From: Neoarius graeffei
Taxonomy: Eukaryota > Chordata > Actinopteri > Siluriformes > Ariidae
Reading direction: 5' to 3'
Length of the DNA stretch: 64,000 nt
Assembly: GCF_027579695.1 (NCBI RefSeq)
Contig: NC_083574.1
Location: 58,409,559-58,473,558 of the forward strand
Shown here: positions 42,097 to 52,536 of the stretch, one piece after another
How positions within the stretch are numbered: the first letter of the stretch is position 1
Layout of the letters: the number at the start of each line of letters is the position of its first letter
Made by a program: the position numbers and the translations under genes
Notes under the pieces: generated by a model
Database searches by the model: none
What the model was told of the DNA's origin: nothing
Seen by the model: only the letters and a program-made list of their open reading frames with translations

Positions 42097-43542
42097 TATT
42101 GTTGCATTAGTTCTGCTACAGGTAATCAGAATCAGAATTATTTTATTAATCCCCAGAGGGAAATTCAAATTTGCTACCAAGCTCCTGAATCAGAGAAGTA
42201 GTAAGCATGTAGAAGAGGGGTGTGACAGCTAGAAAGGGAGGAAATCCAATTTAAATTGAATAAATTACATGTGTGTGTTTCTGCTCCTGATTTTTCTGGT
42301 AGTGTTTCAACTTCTTGTTGCCCTTGTCAAATTCTCTTTCACATTGCAATTTTGCACAATCTTTTGATTTTTAATTTTTATTTTTTGAAATTAACTGCCA
42401 TATTCTTCCAAGGAATTTGATTGAGGGATTTTTTTATGCTAATTAAATTGGAGCCATTATTGTAGATACTTGCAAATTAATTTTAGATAATTCTCATTAT
42501 GCAAATAGGCCCTTTTATCCTCATGCATATTCTGTCGGCTTTAGATCGGTCATCATTATGAGAAACCCACTCTGGCAAGCTGTATAATCTGTAAAGCATT
42601 CATGGGTAAATACATTTCATGTGTCTTCATTGTTGCAATTTTGGGATTATAATAAGCAAAATTCTTGACTTGCTTGGCCCTCAGCAGTCTGTTTTTTCAT
42701 TGTCAGAACAAACAGTCAGCCTCTTTGAATGTATGTTATTTTTGGTGATTATATGGAAATCTTTGGAATGAAAAACATGCACAAACATTTTTGTTATTCC
42801 TTTGGAGGTATAATATGGGTGTGAAAAATATTCACACCCTGGTCTGTGGTATCTGTGTATAAGAGGCAGTTTGCCACACACACAAAAAAATCCCACTTAA
42901 AGGAAAAGTTGCTGTTTGATGTGTGGTACTAGCACACACTGATTTTTAAACCTCTCCAGAGAGCGACTTGCTGCAAGTTTTTAATGAGAGGGAAAGAGAG
43001 AGGAGGAGACATTGTGGAGGATGGCAGGTAATGGATGCCAGGCTGTTCCAGACATTTGCTTTAAATCAGAGTAGCTGTGACAAGCTGTACTTGCTTATTA
43101 ACTTAATTTGTTCAAAACATTTTCATTTTAGTACCAAATTATTTATCACCCTTTTGTTTGAGTTGCATCAACCTGATGGTCATTTGGTGGAGGCACCATA
43201 AAAATTGCTACTTTGTTGCTGTATCTTTTCTGTTTAAAGTCTCTGTATGGGAATATGCAATAATATAATACTCAAGTTTAAACTTTTTTTTGCATTTTCT
43301 ATTATATTTTTTCATCCCAGCATTGTTATTTGTGTCCAATTTATTGGCAGTGTGTTCACTCAAGAAGGATTGGAAGGACAGGGAATTTCAATATGCATGC
43401 CTATGATTCTAATTCTACTTCTTTGATGCACAGTGCAAGGAACATGCACATTAATGTTTTGCATGGTATACCACTGCTATTATTAAAAATTGTTCAGACT
43501 GCACAAAATTCTGAGTATAGCAAACAATAAATAAATAAGTGA
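42097..43542. other. Intronic sequence, one retroposon tail
   Basis: AATCAGAATTATTTTATTAATCCCCAGAGGGAAATTC at about 42125-42162 is a familiar fish retroposon tail. The remainder has no supported feature. The frames at 42681-42896 and 42968-43201 lack motifs. Confidence 0.45.
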
Positions 43543-43554
43543 ATAATTAAGGTG

Positions 43555-43914
43555 GGCGGCACGGTGGTGTAGTGGTTAGCGCTGTCGCCTCACAGCAAGA
43601 AGGTCCGGGTTCGAACCCCGTGGCCGGCGAGGGCCTTTCTGTGCGGAGTTTGCATGTTCTCCCCGTGTCCGCGTGGGTTTCCTCCGAGTGCTCCGGTTTC
43701 CCCCACAGTCCAAAGACATGCAGGTTAGGTTAACTGGTGACTCTAAATTGACTGTAGGTGTGAATGGTTGTCTGTGTCTGTGTGTCAGCCCTGTGATGAC
43801 CTGGCGACTTGTCCAGGGTGTACCCCGCCTTTCGCCCGTAGTCAGCTGGGATAGGCTCCAGCTTGCCTGCGACCCTGTAGAACAGGATAAAGCAGCTACA
43901 GATAATGAGATGAG
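43555..43914 (+). mobile_element. tRNA-derived SINE, full length
   Basis: The head GGCGGCACGGTGGTGTAGTG and B box GGTTCGAACCCC are intact. The tail is GATAATGAGATGAG. A 12-bp target duplication ATAATTAAGGTG is present (43543-43554 and 43915-43926). Its body lacks the GTGAATGTGA duplication seen in the other copies. Confidence 0.88.
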
Positions 43915-43926
43915 ATAATTAAGGTG

Positions 43927-44512
43927 CCAAATACATTTTTCATGTTTAAACAGTTTCATCTCAAAACCCACACGTACAATCAAAGCCATTTAAGGACCCA
44001 AGGAACCATTTAGATAGGATAATTATAAGAGGTCTTTTGGCCCCACGGTTTTCCCCCTGAACTAGTTTGTCAAATGGTGGCACAAGATCCAGCAGGAATG
44101 CAACACCAGTGGCCCAGAGGCAGTGACCCAGCATTATGCTCAAAGTAGTGCCCCTCTTCAGTGTTGCATTTGCTTAAATGGAGTTCTTGTGTAGGAGAGG
44201 GCTGCGAATAATTATAGAAAAGTGGGTGGTAATGGAATTGTAATTCTTCCTTCTTTGAAACTCTGTTCTTTCCAAGGTGAGGTGTCACCCTATAGAATGT
44301 GTTCATTAGTTCCTGATTTAATGTTTCAGTCATTTAAAATACTGTACAAATTCTGTGTTTGTGTGTTTTTGGTTTATTTGTGACTGGTACCCAAATATCC
44401 TGTTTAAGCTTTTGGAATAGCTAAATCCCTGTTTTTGTGCTTGAGTGCAAGTTTGTCTCTCTCCCTGTATGTTTCTCTCTTTTTCTCCACACACACACAT
44501 CTGTATATATAT

Positions 44513-44571
<59 letters not shown>

Positions 44572-44735
44572 ACTCCTTTCTCTGTGTTTTGCATTCACAG
44601 GCTTTCACTGGCAGCAAGTGAGTGTTTATATGAGCTTTCAGTGACAAGTAAACAGGTTGACGGTAGTTTTGTTCTCAGTGTGAATACAACATGGCTCCCC
44701 TCTTCCATATCTTATGTTATTAATGGATATACAAG
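43927..44735. other. No gene; contains a (TG)n tract
   Basis: A long TG microsatellite spans about 44515-44566. Frames across it are low-complexity translations (CVCVCV or HTHTHT). No other feature is supported. Confidence 0.6.
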
Positions 44736-44740
44736 TTGCT

Positions 44741-45157
44741 TGTCAGATAAGGGGTTGCAGACGGATGTAAATGCAGGAAATGTATTTATTATAAAAACAA
44801 CAAGCAGGCATGCAAGTCCAAAACGTTAGGCAGAATCAAAAAAAGAAGATAGGTGAAAGTCATGTGAAGCACAAACAGACTAGACAAGGCAAAGACAAAA
44901 GGCAGAATCCAAAATGCAAACTTGAGCCAAAATCCAGAATAACAATACAAACAAAGGCTTGGTAAGGTCAGATACTAGGTACTGAGCGTATTACTTCACA
45001 AAGTCTGTATGTGTTCTGAGTCCTTATAAGCATGTGCCGTGATTGCCCTTTGATCAGGAACAGGTGCCTTGGAATTAGTCCTTGAGGTGCACTCCTTATG
45101 CATGGACTAGAGTAACCCCTCAAAGCATGCCAAGCTCGAGCATGTGCTGAAGTGATA
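44741..45157 (-). repeat. LTR (3') of the outer element
   Basis: It runs from TGTCAGATAAGGGGTTGCAG to GCTGAAGTGATA on the + strand. The second copy is recognisable base for base around the SINE and Tc1 at 53293-55721. On the minus strand it begins TATCAC rather than the usual TG. Confidence 0.85.
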
Positions 45158-45693
45158 GAACCCCCCACCAAAGAGTTTCCCCCGAGAGCTAAAAACATCC
45201 TTGGACGGCCCCAGCTCTTGGGACCTGGCACTGGATGATGTCCCCAGGAGCTGTGCTCTGGCTTGGGAAAGACATGGCACTGGAAAATGAGCTTAGGCAG
45301 AGATTTGGGTTTTGCTTGGGCTTTGAATGGTTGCAAGGACACAGGTGGAGGCTTTGGTTCAGGCTTGGACTCAAACTGGGTCGGGGATGCAGGTGGAGGT
45401 TCAGGCATGGGTTTAGACATGAACATAGTTTTGAGCATAGTTATGGGCCCAGACATGGGCTCAGGCATATATTCAGACATGGACATGGGTTCAGACCTAG
45501 ACATGGGCCTGAGCATCAGCATGGACCCTGGCGTCAGCATGGGCATGGACTCAGATTTCAGCATGGGCATGGACCTGGGCTTGAGCATGGACCTGGACTT
45601 GGGCGTAGGCATGGGCATGGACTCAAGTGTGGACATGGGCATGTACTCTGGCTAAGACACTGACCTTGGTATGGACATGGGCTTGGATGCAAG
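45158..45693 (-). other. Internal region of outer element, Met/Pro-rich repeat frame
   Basis: From about 45390 to 45660 the DNA is a degenerate tandem repeat of ATGGGCATGGAC-like units. The minus-strand frame (about 45642 down to 44968) reads SMPMPTPKSRSMLKPRSMPM and similar, and continues across the Gmr1-like insertion into SMSMP and KPKSNFMPLL at 52540-52680. Both + strand alternative frames are open too (GHGLxxGHGP and MGMDxD repeats), so openness follows from the repeat and is weak evidence for a protein. Confidence 0.5.
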
Positions 45694-45800
45694 TGCAGTA
45701 TGTCCGTGAGGGTGGATGGAACACTGAAGCACAGACAGATGGGAAAATGATGCTGAACAGTCTTTTTAACACTTGCTTTTCAGCTTTAAGTCAACTTGCA

Positions 45801-45877
<77 letters not shown>

Positions 45878-46072
45878 GCACGCGTGCTCTGGTCAGGAGA
45901 CAGTCACCTCTCCACTCTCCCTCTCCTTATCAATGCTTGGCCATCACTGGAAGAGACATACACACATACACCCATCATCAATTAACAACAGGTGAGATCA
46001 CTTTGCCACTCACCTTCCCTGGCCCTGCCCTCTGTTCACAAACTGATGCTTGATCATGTTCCCACTACCACA
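45694..46072 (-). repeat. 3' LTR of the Gmr1-like element
   Basis: On the + strand it runs from TGCAGTATGTCC to CCCACTACCACA. It shares its sequence with 51646-52536 apart from the MITE and different microsatellite lengths. A long (TA)n(CA)n tract (about 45805-45878) lies inside. Confidence 0.85.
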
Positions 46073-46099
46073 TACCCCCACCGCCTGACTCAGGATGGG

Positions 46100-47390
46100 G
46101 GGCCATTTGGCCTGTAGCCGACTCCCCCTCTGATGGGAAAGAAAATATGCATCACCATCTGTGACTTTGGCCTGTGGAACATCTCAAATTTGAAAGGCTG
46201 GAGGGCTAGATACCAACGGGTGATCCATGCATTGGTATCTTTCATGTGGTGGAGCCACTGGAGTGGGGCGTGATCTGAACAGAGGGTAAAAGAACACCCC
46301 AGTGGATAGTACTGGAGGGTGAGGACCACCCATTTGATAGCCAGATACTCCTGCTCGATGGTGCTGTTCTTACTTTCTCACATCGAGAGCTTGCGGCTGA
46401 TGTACGGCACCGGATGTTCCTCCCCCTCCACCTATTGCTAAAGAATGGCCTCCAGCCCTCTGTCCAACATGTCTGTCTGCAAAATAAAAGGGAGAGAGAA
46501 GTCAGCGGAGTGTAACAGTGGCCCCCCACACTGTACAGCCTTTACCCTAGTGAACACCTGTTGGCACTGCTCCATCCACTGGACCGGATCTGGTTCTCCC
46601 TTTTTAGTGAGAACAGTCAGCAGGCTGGTAACATCTGAATAGTTAGGTATAAACCTGTGAGAGTAGCCAGCCAGCCTCAGGAACTGTCTCACTCCCTTTT
46701 TGGTCTTGGGCCTCGGGCAGGTTGCAATTGCTGCAGTCTTGTCAATTTGGGGATACACCTGCCCATGACCCAAGTGGAAGCCCAGATACCATACCTCCAT
46801 CTGTCCAATTGCACACTTCTTCGGGTTTGGTGTGAGCCCAGTGCGCCACAGTGACCTCAGGACTGCCCTGAGATGCTATAAATGCTGCTCCCAATCATTG
46901 CTATATATAATGATGTCTAGGTATGCAGTGGCATAGGCGGCATGGGGATGGAGGATTTTGTCCATGAGCTGCTGGAACATTGCGGGAGTGCTAAATAACC
47001 CAAAGGGAAGGATGATGAATTAACGTAAGCCAAACAGTGTGGAAAAGGCAGGTTTTTTTCTTGGGATGGAGGAGTAAAGGGGATTTGCCAATATCCCTTT
47101 GTCAAAACCAGTGTCAAATAAAAGTGAGCAGCACCTAATCAATCAAGCAACTCATCAATGCAAGGCATAGACACCGAATTGACTTTTCTATACTCCACCC
47201 AGAACTGGACAGACCCGTCAGCCTTGGGGACCAAGACCACTGGGCTGCTCCAATCACTGTGGGACTCCTCGATTATTCGCATTTCAAGCATGGCCTTGAG
47301 TTCGTCTTGAACCACAGCTTTCTTGTATTTGAGGAAGCGGAATGGGCAGCTATGCACCACCACCTCTGGGGGCATCTCAGTATGGTGTTC
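46100..47390 (-). pseudogene. Reverse transcriptase-RNase H of the Gmr1-like element
   Basis: Minus-strand blocks in order: HSCPFRFLKYKKAVVQDELK and RIIEESHSDWSSPVVLVPKA (47375-47139), the RT fingers; LTKGYWQIPFTP (near 47100); SFPLGYLALP-type palm sequence; then AYLDIIIYSNDWEQHL at about 46935-46880. The catalytic YLDD is YLDI, having lost one Asp codon. The thumb and connection follow at 46800-46440 (QIDKTAAIATCPRPKTKKGV, LRLAGYSHRFIPNYSDVTSL). RNase H residues include CSDHAPLQWLHHMKDTNAWI at 46329-46100. Several frameshifts and stops separate the blocks. In a working element this enzyme copies the RNA genome into DNA inside the particle. Here it cannot function. Confidence 0.85.
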
Positions 47391-47769
47391 TGCGAGTGCA
47401 GCTGGGGAGGGGCGAGAACACGTTGAAAAACTCCGCTTGCAACCTAGCTACCTCCATGTGTTGGGCCAGCAAGAGGTGGTCTCCCCATGGGCCGGAGTAG
47501 CTCAAGTGGTTACTTTTATTTCTACCTCCTGCCCCAGCTCCATCCTCTCCGGAACTACTGACGCCACTGCCATGGGGACCTCCTCATTCCAATGTTTTAG
47601 TAGGCTGAGCTGGTATATTTGTAGCGCTCTGCCCTATCCATTCGCTTCACCTCATAGTCAACATCCCCGATGGCTTGAGCCATTTGCCACATGACCTCAA
47701 AGGGCTCTTGCCACTTGGTGAGTAATTTTGAGCTCGCAGTGGGTAATAATACGAATGCTTTATTTCCCA

Positions 47770-48826
47770 GTGTGAATTATCTAAGGTGTGCGCCCCTGTT
47801 GTATTGCTGGGCCTGACATTCTTGTGCCTGCTGCAAATTCTCTTGGGTTAAGTGACTGAGTGTGTGGAGCTTTGTGCGCAGGTCGAGAACATATTGAATT
47901 TCATTTTTACTGTTTGAAGGTCCCTCCTCCCAATTTTCCCATAGCACGTCCAAAATGCCACGAGGCTTACACCCATTTAATAATTTAAATGGGGAAAATC
48001 CCATGGAGGCTTGCGGAACCTCTTGTATTGTGAACAACAAGGGCTTGAGCCATTTATTCAAGTTACGTTTGAATTCACTGACAAATTTATGAGTTTTTAA
48101 GAGTTTGGTTACACTGTTTGACCAAGCCATCTGTCTGTGAGTGACAAACACTGTTGCGGATGGATTTAACTCCCAATAACTCATAGAGTTCACAAAGTAT
48201 TTGTGACATGAATGTAGTGCTTTGGTCAGTCAGGATTTCTTTGGGAATTCTGATTTGGGAGATAATTTTAAACAGTGCCTCTGCCACATTATGTGCAGAA
48301 ATGTTACGCAGTGGGACTCCTTCCAGGTATCACATTGCATAGTCCACTAGGACTAAAACAAAGCTATACCCTCATGCAGACTGATCTAATGGCCCAATGA
48401 GATCCATACCAATTCTTTCGAAGAGGGTCTTGATCAGAGGAAGAGGGTGTAAAGGTGCTTTTGGAGTGGCCTCTGGATTCACCAGATGACATTCGTGGCA
48501 TGCTGCACACCACTTACGGATATCCTCATGAATCACTGGCCAATAGAACCGGGCCATTATTCAGGCTAGTGTCTGGCCATAGGGGTAAAGAGGCTTGGAA
48601 TACGAGCTCCCTATGGCTCTTTAGAATTAAAACATTGATTATTTTCTTATGGATTTGAGTGTCCTGCATCACTCTGTATAATCCATCTTTAATTATTGTG
48701 AAGTACGGGTAGGAGAGTGTTGCATTTGGCTGGAAAGTCTGACCATTAAGTACTCTGCCTTGGTCAAAAGCATGATGCAGAGTCTCATCTCGCGTTTGTT
48801 CTAAGGGGAAATCCTCAAGGGAATCC

Positions 48827-48830
<4 letters not shown>
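47770..48830 (-). pseudogene. Integrase of the Gmr1-like element (upstream of RT)
   Basis: The N-terminal part (48800-48560) reads TRDETLHHAFDQGRVLNGQT. The zinc-binding module ends WCAACHECHLVNPEA (48510). The core starts FERIGMDLIGPLDQSA with the first catalytic Asp. LTDQSTTFMSQILCELYELL (48230) holds the second Asp. SVCHSQTDGLVKQCNQTLKN (48150) covers the third position, where the expected Glu of LVERFN is Lys (VKQC), so the DDE triad is broken. The C-terminal part (LLFTIQEVPQASMGFSPFKL, ENWEEGPSNSKNEIQY) follows. A (GA)n run at 48833-48859 disrupts the start. It lies between protease and RT. Confidence 0.85.
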
Positions 48831-48862
<32 letters not shown>

Positions 48863-49011
48863 GGGTGGGCCACTCCCTTCTCTCTGTATCGCTCTGACAT
48901 GGCGCTGATGTGGACAGTTCTGAGACCGCTTCCCCAGAGAGTGCTACACTGGGATCCCCCTGTGACATGCTACTGCAGGACCTGCCCAGTACTACATGCT
49001 CCATTAAAAGC
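48831..49011 (-). pseudogene. Protease-integrase linker with (GA)n expansion
   Basis: The minus-strand sequence next to the MITE reads LLMEHVVLGRSCSSMSQGDP and continues into the (GA)n tract, which translates as SLSLSLSL. It joins the protease end at 50257 (LGTDWPGFK) if the MITE is ignored. No catalytic motif lies here. Confidence 0.5.
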
Positions 49012-49015
49012 TTAA

Positions 49016-50252
49016 AGGTGCCCTTCCACCAAAAACGTTTAATACTGGCTCTTTTTGAAATACCGTAGTTCACTCCGAGTTGCATATGCATGCTGCATGT
49101 GAAAATGTAATTCTACTCCCATTCCCTGTATTAGCTTATGAAAGAAAATAGTCGGAAAAACGAGCGGATCAGAAAAAGCCATACGAAGTTACGTCACTTC
49201 GAAAATTAGTATTCATGGCCTTGCCCACCTTGGCTTGCGACCGCCCACGGGAAGAAAGCGCGAGGAGAGAGACGTAATTCGCCCTGAGGCGCGGCGCGGT
49301 GCTCCGCATCAGCTTCGTTTCTAATGGCGGCTCCAGCCCGACTTTGCATGCTCGTAACTCGGGCAGGGGAGGTCCCAGCCTCCCCAAACTTGGCAGCCAG
49401 CGGCCTCTGCCCTCTCCCGAACGAAAGAGTGCTCCCTGGGCGGGCTAGCTCCGCGCCTCAGGACGTAATTCACCTAACCCTAACCCTAGGTCCCAGCCTC
49501 CCCAGACTTGGCAGCCAGCAACCCCTGCCCTCTCCCGAACGAACCAGCGCTGCCAGGGCCTGTCGGCTCCCAGCCAGGGGACATTATTCCCCCCACACCC
49601 CCCGAGGCAAGCTCCGCTCTGTCTCGTGCCTTGATGAGAGCCGCTGCTGCAGGGAGTATTCAATTAAATAAATAAATAAATGAATGAATGAATGACTACC
49701 TCCCAGTCACACGCACACGCGCGCACACACACACACATGTGCGTTCTGGTTGGAGAGAGAGCTCCCTTCCTCTGCTCTCCCTCTCCTCTTATAGGACGCG
49801 GTCACCTGGGGAAGACACACAAACACATGTTAATTCCCGTCAGGTGCAGTGATTCTGCCACTTACCTTCCCTGACTCCGCCCTCCATTCGCAGACCTTCA
49901 TCCACGCCCTTGTTGCCACATCTACATTGTTATTGGTCAAAACATCGATGTCGAGACCATAATAGCCAATCGAAACAGTTTTTACAAAGACACCCACATC
50001 CGCTTGTTCTAACCCACTGGAGGTAGCGTCACACTGCTGTTAGCCAATCAGAGGTAATACGTTTACATGTCATGAATATTAATGAGTAAGAGCTGAAATC
50101 CTGTCGTTCTCTCCCCACCCACTCCTCCACCAAACTAGAACAGCCTGAAACAGGAGACCCACAGCATTTTTTTCACCAAAACCGGCTCACAGGGCATTCA
50201 TTCATACAAGAGACCACCTCACAATTAATTTAAAAACGATGCAAGGGGACCT
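49016..50252. mobile_element. TTAA-flanked MITE inside the Gmr1-like element
   Basis: TTAA lies at 49012-49015 and 50253-50256. The ends AGGTGCCCTTCC and inverted AGGTCCCCTTGC agree at 10 of 12 positions. The reading frame of the host element resumes on the other side. The interior has a G/C-rich part with a 118-bp tandem duplication (starting 49371 and 49489), two CCCTAA units, and an LTR fragment at 49692-49920. No transposase is visible. The TTAA duplication suggests piggyBac mobilisation. Confidence 0.75.
49692..49920 (-). mobile_element. LTR fragment nested in the TTAA MITE
   Basis: On the minus strand it begins TGTGGCAACAAGGGCGTGGA and continues like the solo LTR at 26065 (GGAGGGCGGAGTCAGGGAAG, CCTGACGGGAATTAAC, GGTGACCGCGTCCTATAAGA). 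It fades at an AC/GC dinucleotide run near 49692, so the 3' part of the LTR is missing. No target duplication was seen. Confidence 0.75.
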
Positions 50253-50256
50253 TTAA

Positions 50257-50690
50257 ACCCTGGCCAGTCTGTCCCCAGAATCAGTGGGTGGGTGAGGCCT
50301 CTTCACTATGCTTTGTTACCCGAAATTGGATGTGAACGGACACTAGCAGATATTCGTGAACATCCCCATGCACACACAATACCTTCACCAATCATGCTGC
50401 CCTCAATTGTGCCTCACCTTGGACCAGGCTTTGGTGGATTGTGGTCTGATTTTAGCCTGTATCCACCAACACATGATATGTATCCCCTTGAATACTCACT
50501 GGTATGCAATACGCTCCGGCTCGATCGAGGGCCGTCTCTGGTGCGTCTGGGATCTGGACCACGGCCTCCAACTCCATCACATGGCAATGGTCCTTGAAAT
50601 GCCCAGGTTCCCCACAGTGCCAGCACACTGGCCCAGGCTTCACCTCTGCACTGGCAATCTGGGGATCACTCATCTGAGGAGGACAAGACA
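50257..50690 (-). pseudogene. Nucleocapsid zinc knuckle and aspartic protease
   Basis: The minus-strand frame at 50452-50690 contains the retroviral-type zinc knuckle CWHCGEPGHFKDHC (C-x2-C-x4-H-x4-C), which binds the RNA genome. It is followed by YCIPVSIQGDTYHVLVDTG, where DTG is the active-site triplet of an aspartic protease. Downstream (50440-50257) the protease continues with stops to LILGTDWPGFK next to the MITE. The protease would cut the Gag-Pol polyprotein. Here it is interrupted. Confidence 0.8.
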
Positions 50691-50699
50691 CAATATGGT

Positions 50700-51607
50700 G
50701 GTGCTGGAGCAGTTCATCATGCAGCTGCCAGAAGTGACGGGAGTGGGTCCAGTGCCACCGCCTGACATTGCTTGATCGTGCGATCAAGTTGGCAGAGGAC
50801 CAACTTGATTGCACAATCCAGCAACACCAGGCAGCAGGAGGGAAGGGAACACCACAGGCTCAGCAAGCTGGCTGCGGGAGGGTTTGGCCCCTGTTTCCAT
50901 GGTGCAGGGACAGAGTGGAGACGGGAAGAGGGGGCAGAGAGGGAGAGAGAGAAGAGGTAGGATGTCCACCTGCTTCTGAAACCACTGCCAGATGGTCCTC
51001 TGCCAACTTGATCGCACGATCCAGCAACGCCAGGTGGTGGCACTGGACCCACTCCCCTGTCCCTTCTGGCAGCTACACGATGAACTCCAGTGCCACCATG
51101 TTGATGATCCCCTCAGCATCATGATCTTCTGCCCTTCCTCCAGTGTCAGTGTGTGGAAGTGCTGATGGTGTTTTTCTGGGGTGCAGCCAACACACTGCAG
51201 GACGGCTCACTTCAGGCTGGCATAGTTGAGCCAGCTGTCGACGGGGAGCTGTTGGGCAGTGAGCTGGGCTTCTCCAGTCAGGAGCGGCAGAAGGTGACCA
51301 TTGCTCATTGCTCAACTATACACCTCCATCCCTGTGCAGCTTGCTTGAAGAGCGTGAGGAAGGCTCTCAGGTATTCGTGAGGACCCTTCTTCGCAAGGGT
51401 GATGTAGGGGATGTCTGCGGATGCAGCAGCTGAGGGCCCCGCTGACGCGAGCAGATGCCAGAACACCTGACGATATTCCTGCTGAGCTTGCAGCAAGGCC
51501 TCGAACCACTGCTACTGTTCTTTGCACAGGGCAGTCAGTGCTTGGTGTTGGTTCTGTTGGGTGGCAACAAAGGCATGGACAAGGTCTTTGAATGGAGAGG
51601 ACTCCAT
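50700..51607 (-). pseudogene. gag of the Gmr1-like element (SCAN-like)
   Basis: The likely start codon is at 51607 (MESSPFKDLVHAFVATQQNQ), 20 bases after the primer-binding site. The frame runs through LLASAGPSAAASADIPYITL and EYLRAFLTLFKQAAQ, with an early stop after LCKEQ. The later part at 51310-51100 (LNYASLKRAVLQC-, GCTPEKHHQHFHTLTLEE-like residues when frames are followed) resembles the SCAN-type capsid segment known from Gmr1-like gag. A duplicated piece at 50770-51090 (AIKLAEDQLDCTIQQHQ and its repeat) and several shifts show decay. Confidence 0.7.
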
Positions 51608-51645
51608 GAGCGGTTCCCTTCAGTGTTCCCAGGTTTTGGCACCAG

Positions 51646-52259
51646 TGCAGTATGTCCCTGAGGGTGGGTAGAACACTGAAGCGCAGACAGGCAGGAAAAT
51701 GATGCCGAACAGTCTTTTTATTTTAAAAGTAGATGGCCTTTCAATTTCATAAAATCAGTGAAATTTAGTTTCCTCTGAAATTTGGTCATTGTGATATATG
51801 TTTATTTCTATAATATCTAAAAAAAAAAAAACCCAGGCCATTCTGTGGCTAGGAAGTTATTTAATTTGAGGGGATTCCTGAGCAAATAATGCGCATGAAA
51901 TTGTGTGCTTCGCACAGTCAAGCAAATAGAGGAAATTGGTGTGCTCATGCTTACCTTTGACCGTGCACTGACAATTGCATCATTCTGTCGCCTGATACAG
52001 TCTCTTATTTTGCATCACGGTGAAGCAAGAAAAAATAGCAGAGAATTTATGGCTACATGTGTCTAAATTCATAAATTGGTCTATTTTTAAAAAAAGCCTA
52101 ATAAAATTGGAAGTCTGTGATTTGAATTCAGCAGCTTTCGGTCCACTAAACAAAAATAATTGGGTGTCAAGGAAAATTCTTTTTATGACCTAAACTTGAA
52201 AAATCTGAAAGTCAGTCTACCTTTAACATTCACTTTTCAGCTTTAAGTCAACTTGTATG

Positions 52260-52311
<52 letters not shown>

Positions 52312-52381
52312 GTCGGGAGACAGCCACCCCATGCTCTCCTTATCAACACTCAGCCATCACTGGAAGAGAGAGAGAGAGACA

Positions 52382-52436
<55 letters not shown>

Positions 52437-52536
52437 CATCATCAATTGACAACAGGTGTAATGACTTTGCCACTCACTTTCCCTGGCGCCACCCTCCATT
52501 CACAAACTGACATTTGACCATGCCCCCAATGCCACA
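51646..52536 (-). repeat. 5' LTR of the Gmr1-like element, with a MITE inserted
   Basis: On the minus strand it begins TGTGGCATTGGGGGCATGGT at 52536 and ends ATACTGCA at 51646, one base before the primer-binding site. Removing the MITE (51727-52222) leaves about 390 bp, matching the 379-bp 3' LTR. Two (CA)n tracts lie at 52263-52307 and 52382-52434. Confidence 0.85.
51727..52222. mobile_element. TTAA-flanked 496-bp MITE in the 5' LTR
   Basis: TTAA lies at 51723-51726 and 52223-52226. The ends AAGTAGATGGCCTTTC and inverted AGGTAGACTGACTTTC agree at 12 of 16 positions. The sister LTR at 45694-46072 has an uninterrupted TTTTTAACAC at the matching place, which is the empty site. No gene inside. 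Confidence 0.8.

Larger units (their letters stand above)
45694..52536 (-). mobile_element. Gmr1-like Ty3/gypsy retrotransposon (defective)
   Basis: The LTRs are 45694-46072 (3') and 51646-52536 (5', expanded by a 496-bp MITE). The primer-binding site TGGTGCCAAAACCTGGGA (51644-51627) follows the 5' LTR after one base, and a purine tract GGCGGTGGGGGTA precedes the 3' LTR at 46073. In transcription order the minus strand holds gag (51607 on), zinc knuckle and protease (50640-50300), integrase (48830-47770), reverse transcriptase (47380-46480) and RNase H (46480-46100). Integrase before RT is the arrangement known from Gmr1 of cod. Stops, frameshifts and catalytic losses make it dead. No 5-bp duplication is visible (GCAAG against TTTGG). 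Confidence 0.88.

Noticed and set aside
48801-49091. Separate gene with Leu/Ser-rich region
   Set aside because: The SLSLSL stretch is a (GA)n microsatellite in the protease-integrase linker of the retroelement.
49478-49490. Interstitial telomere repeat
   Set aside because: Only two CCCTAA units are present, so chance or fragmentary origin is more likely.
52253-52517. HTHTHT-rich open frames
   Set aside because: They are translations of (CA)n microsatellites in the LTR.
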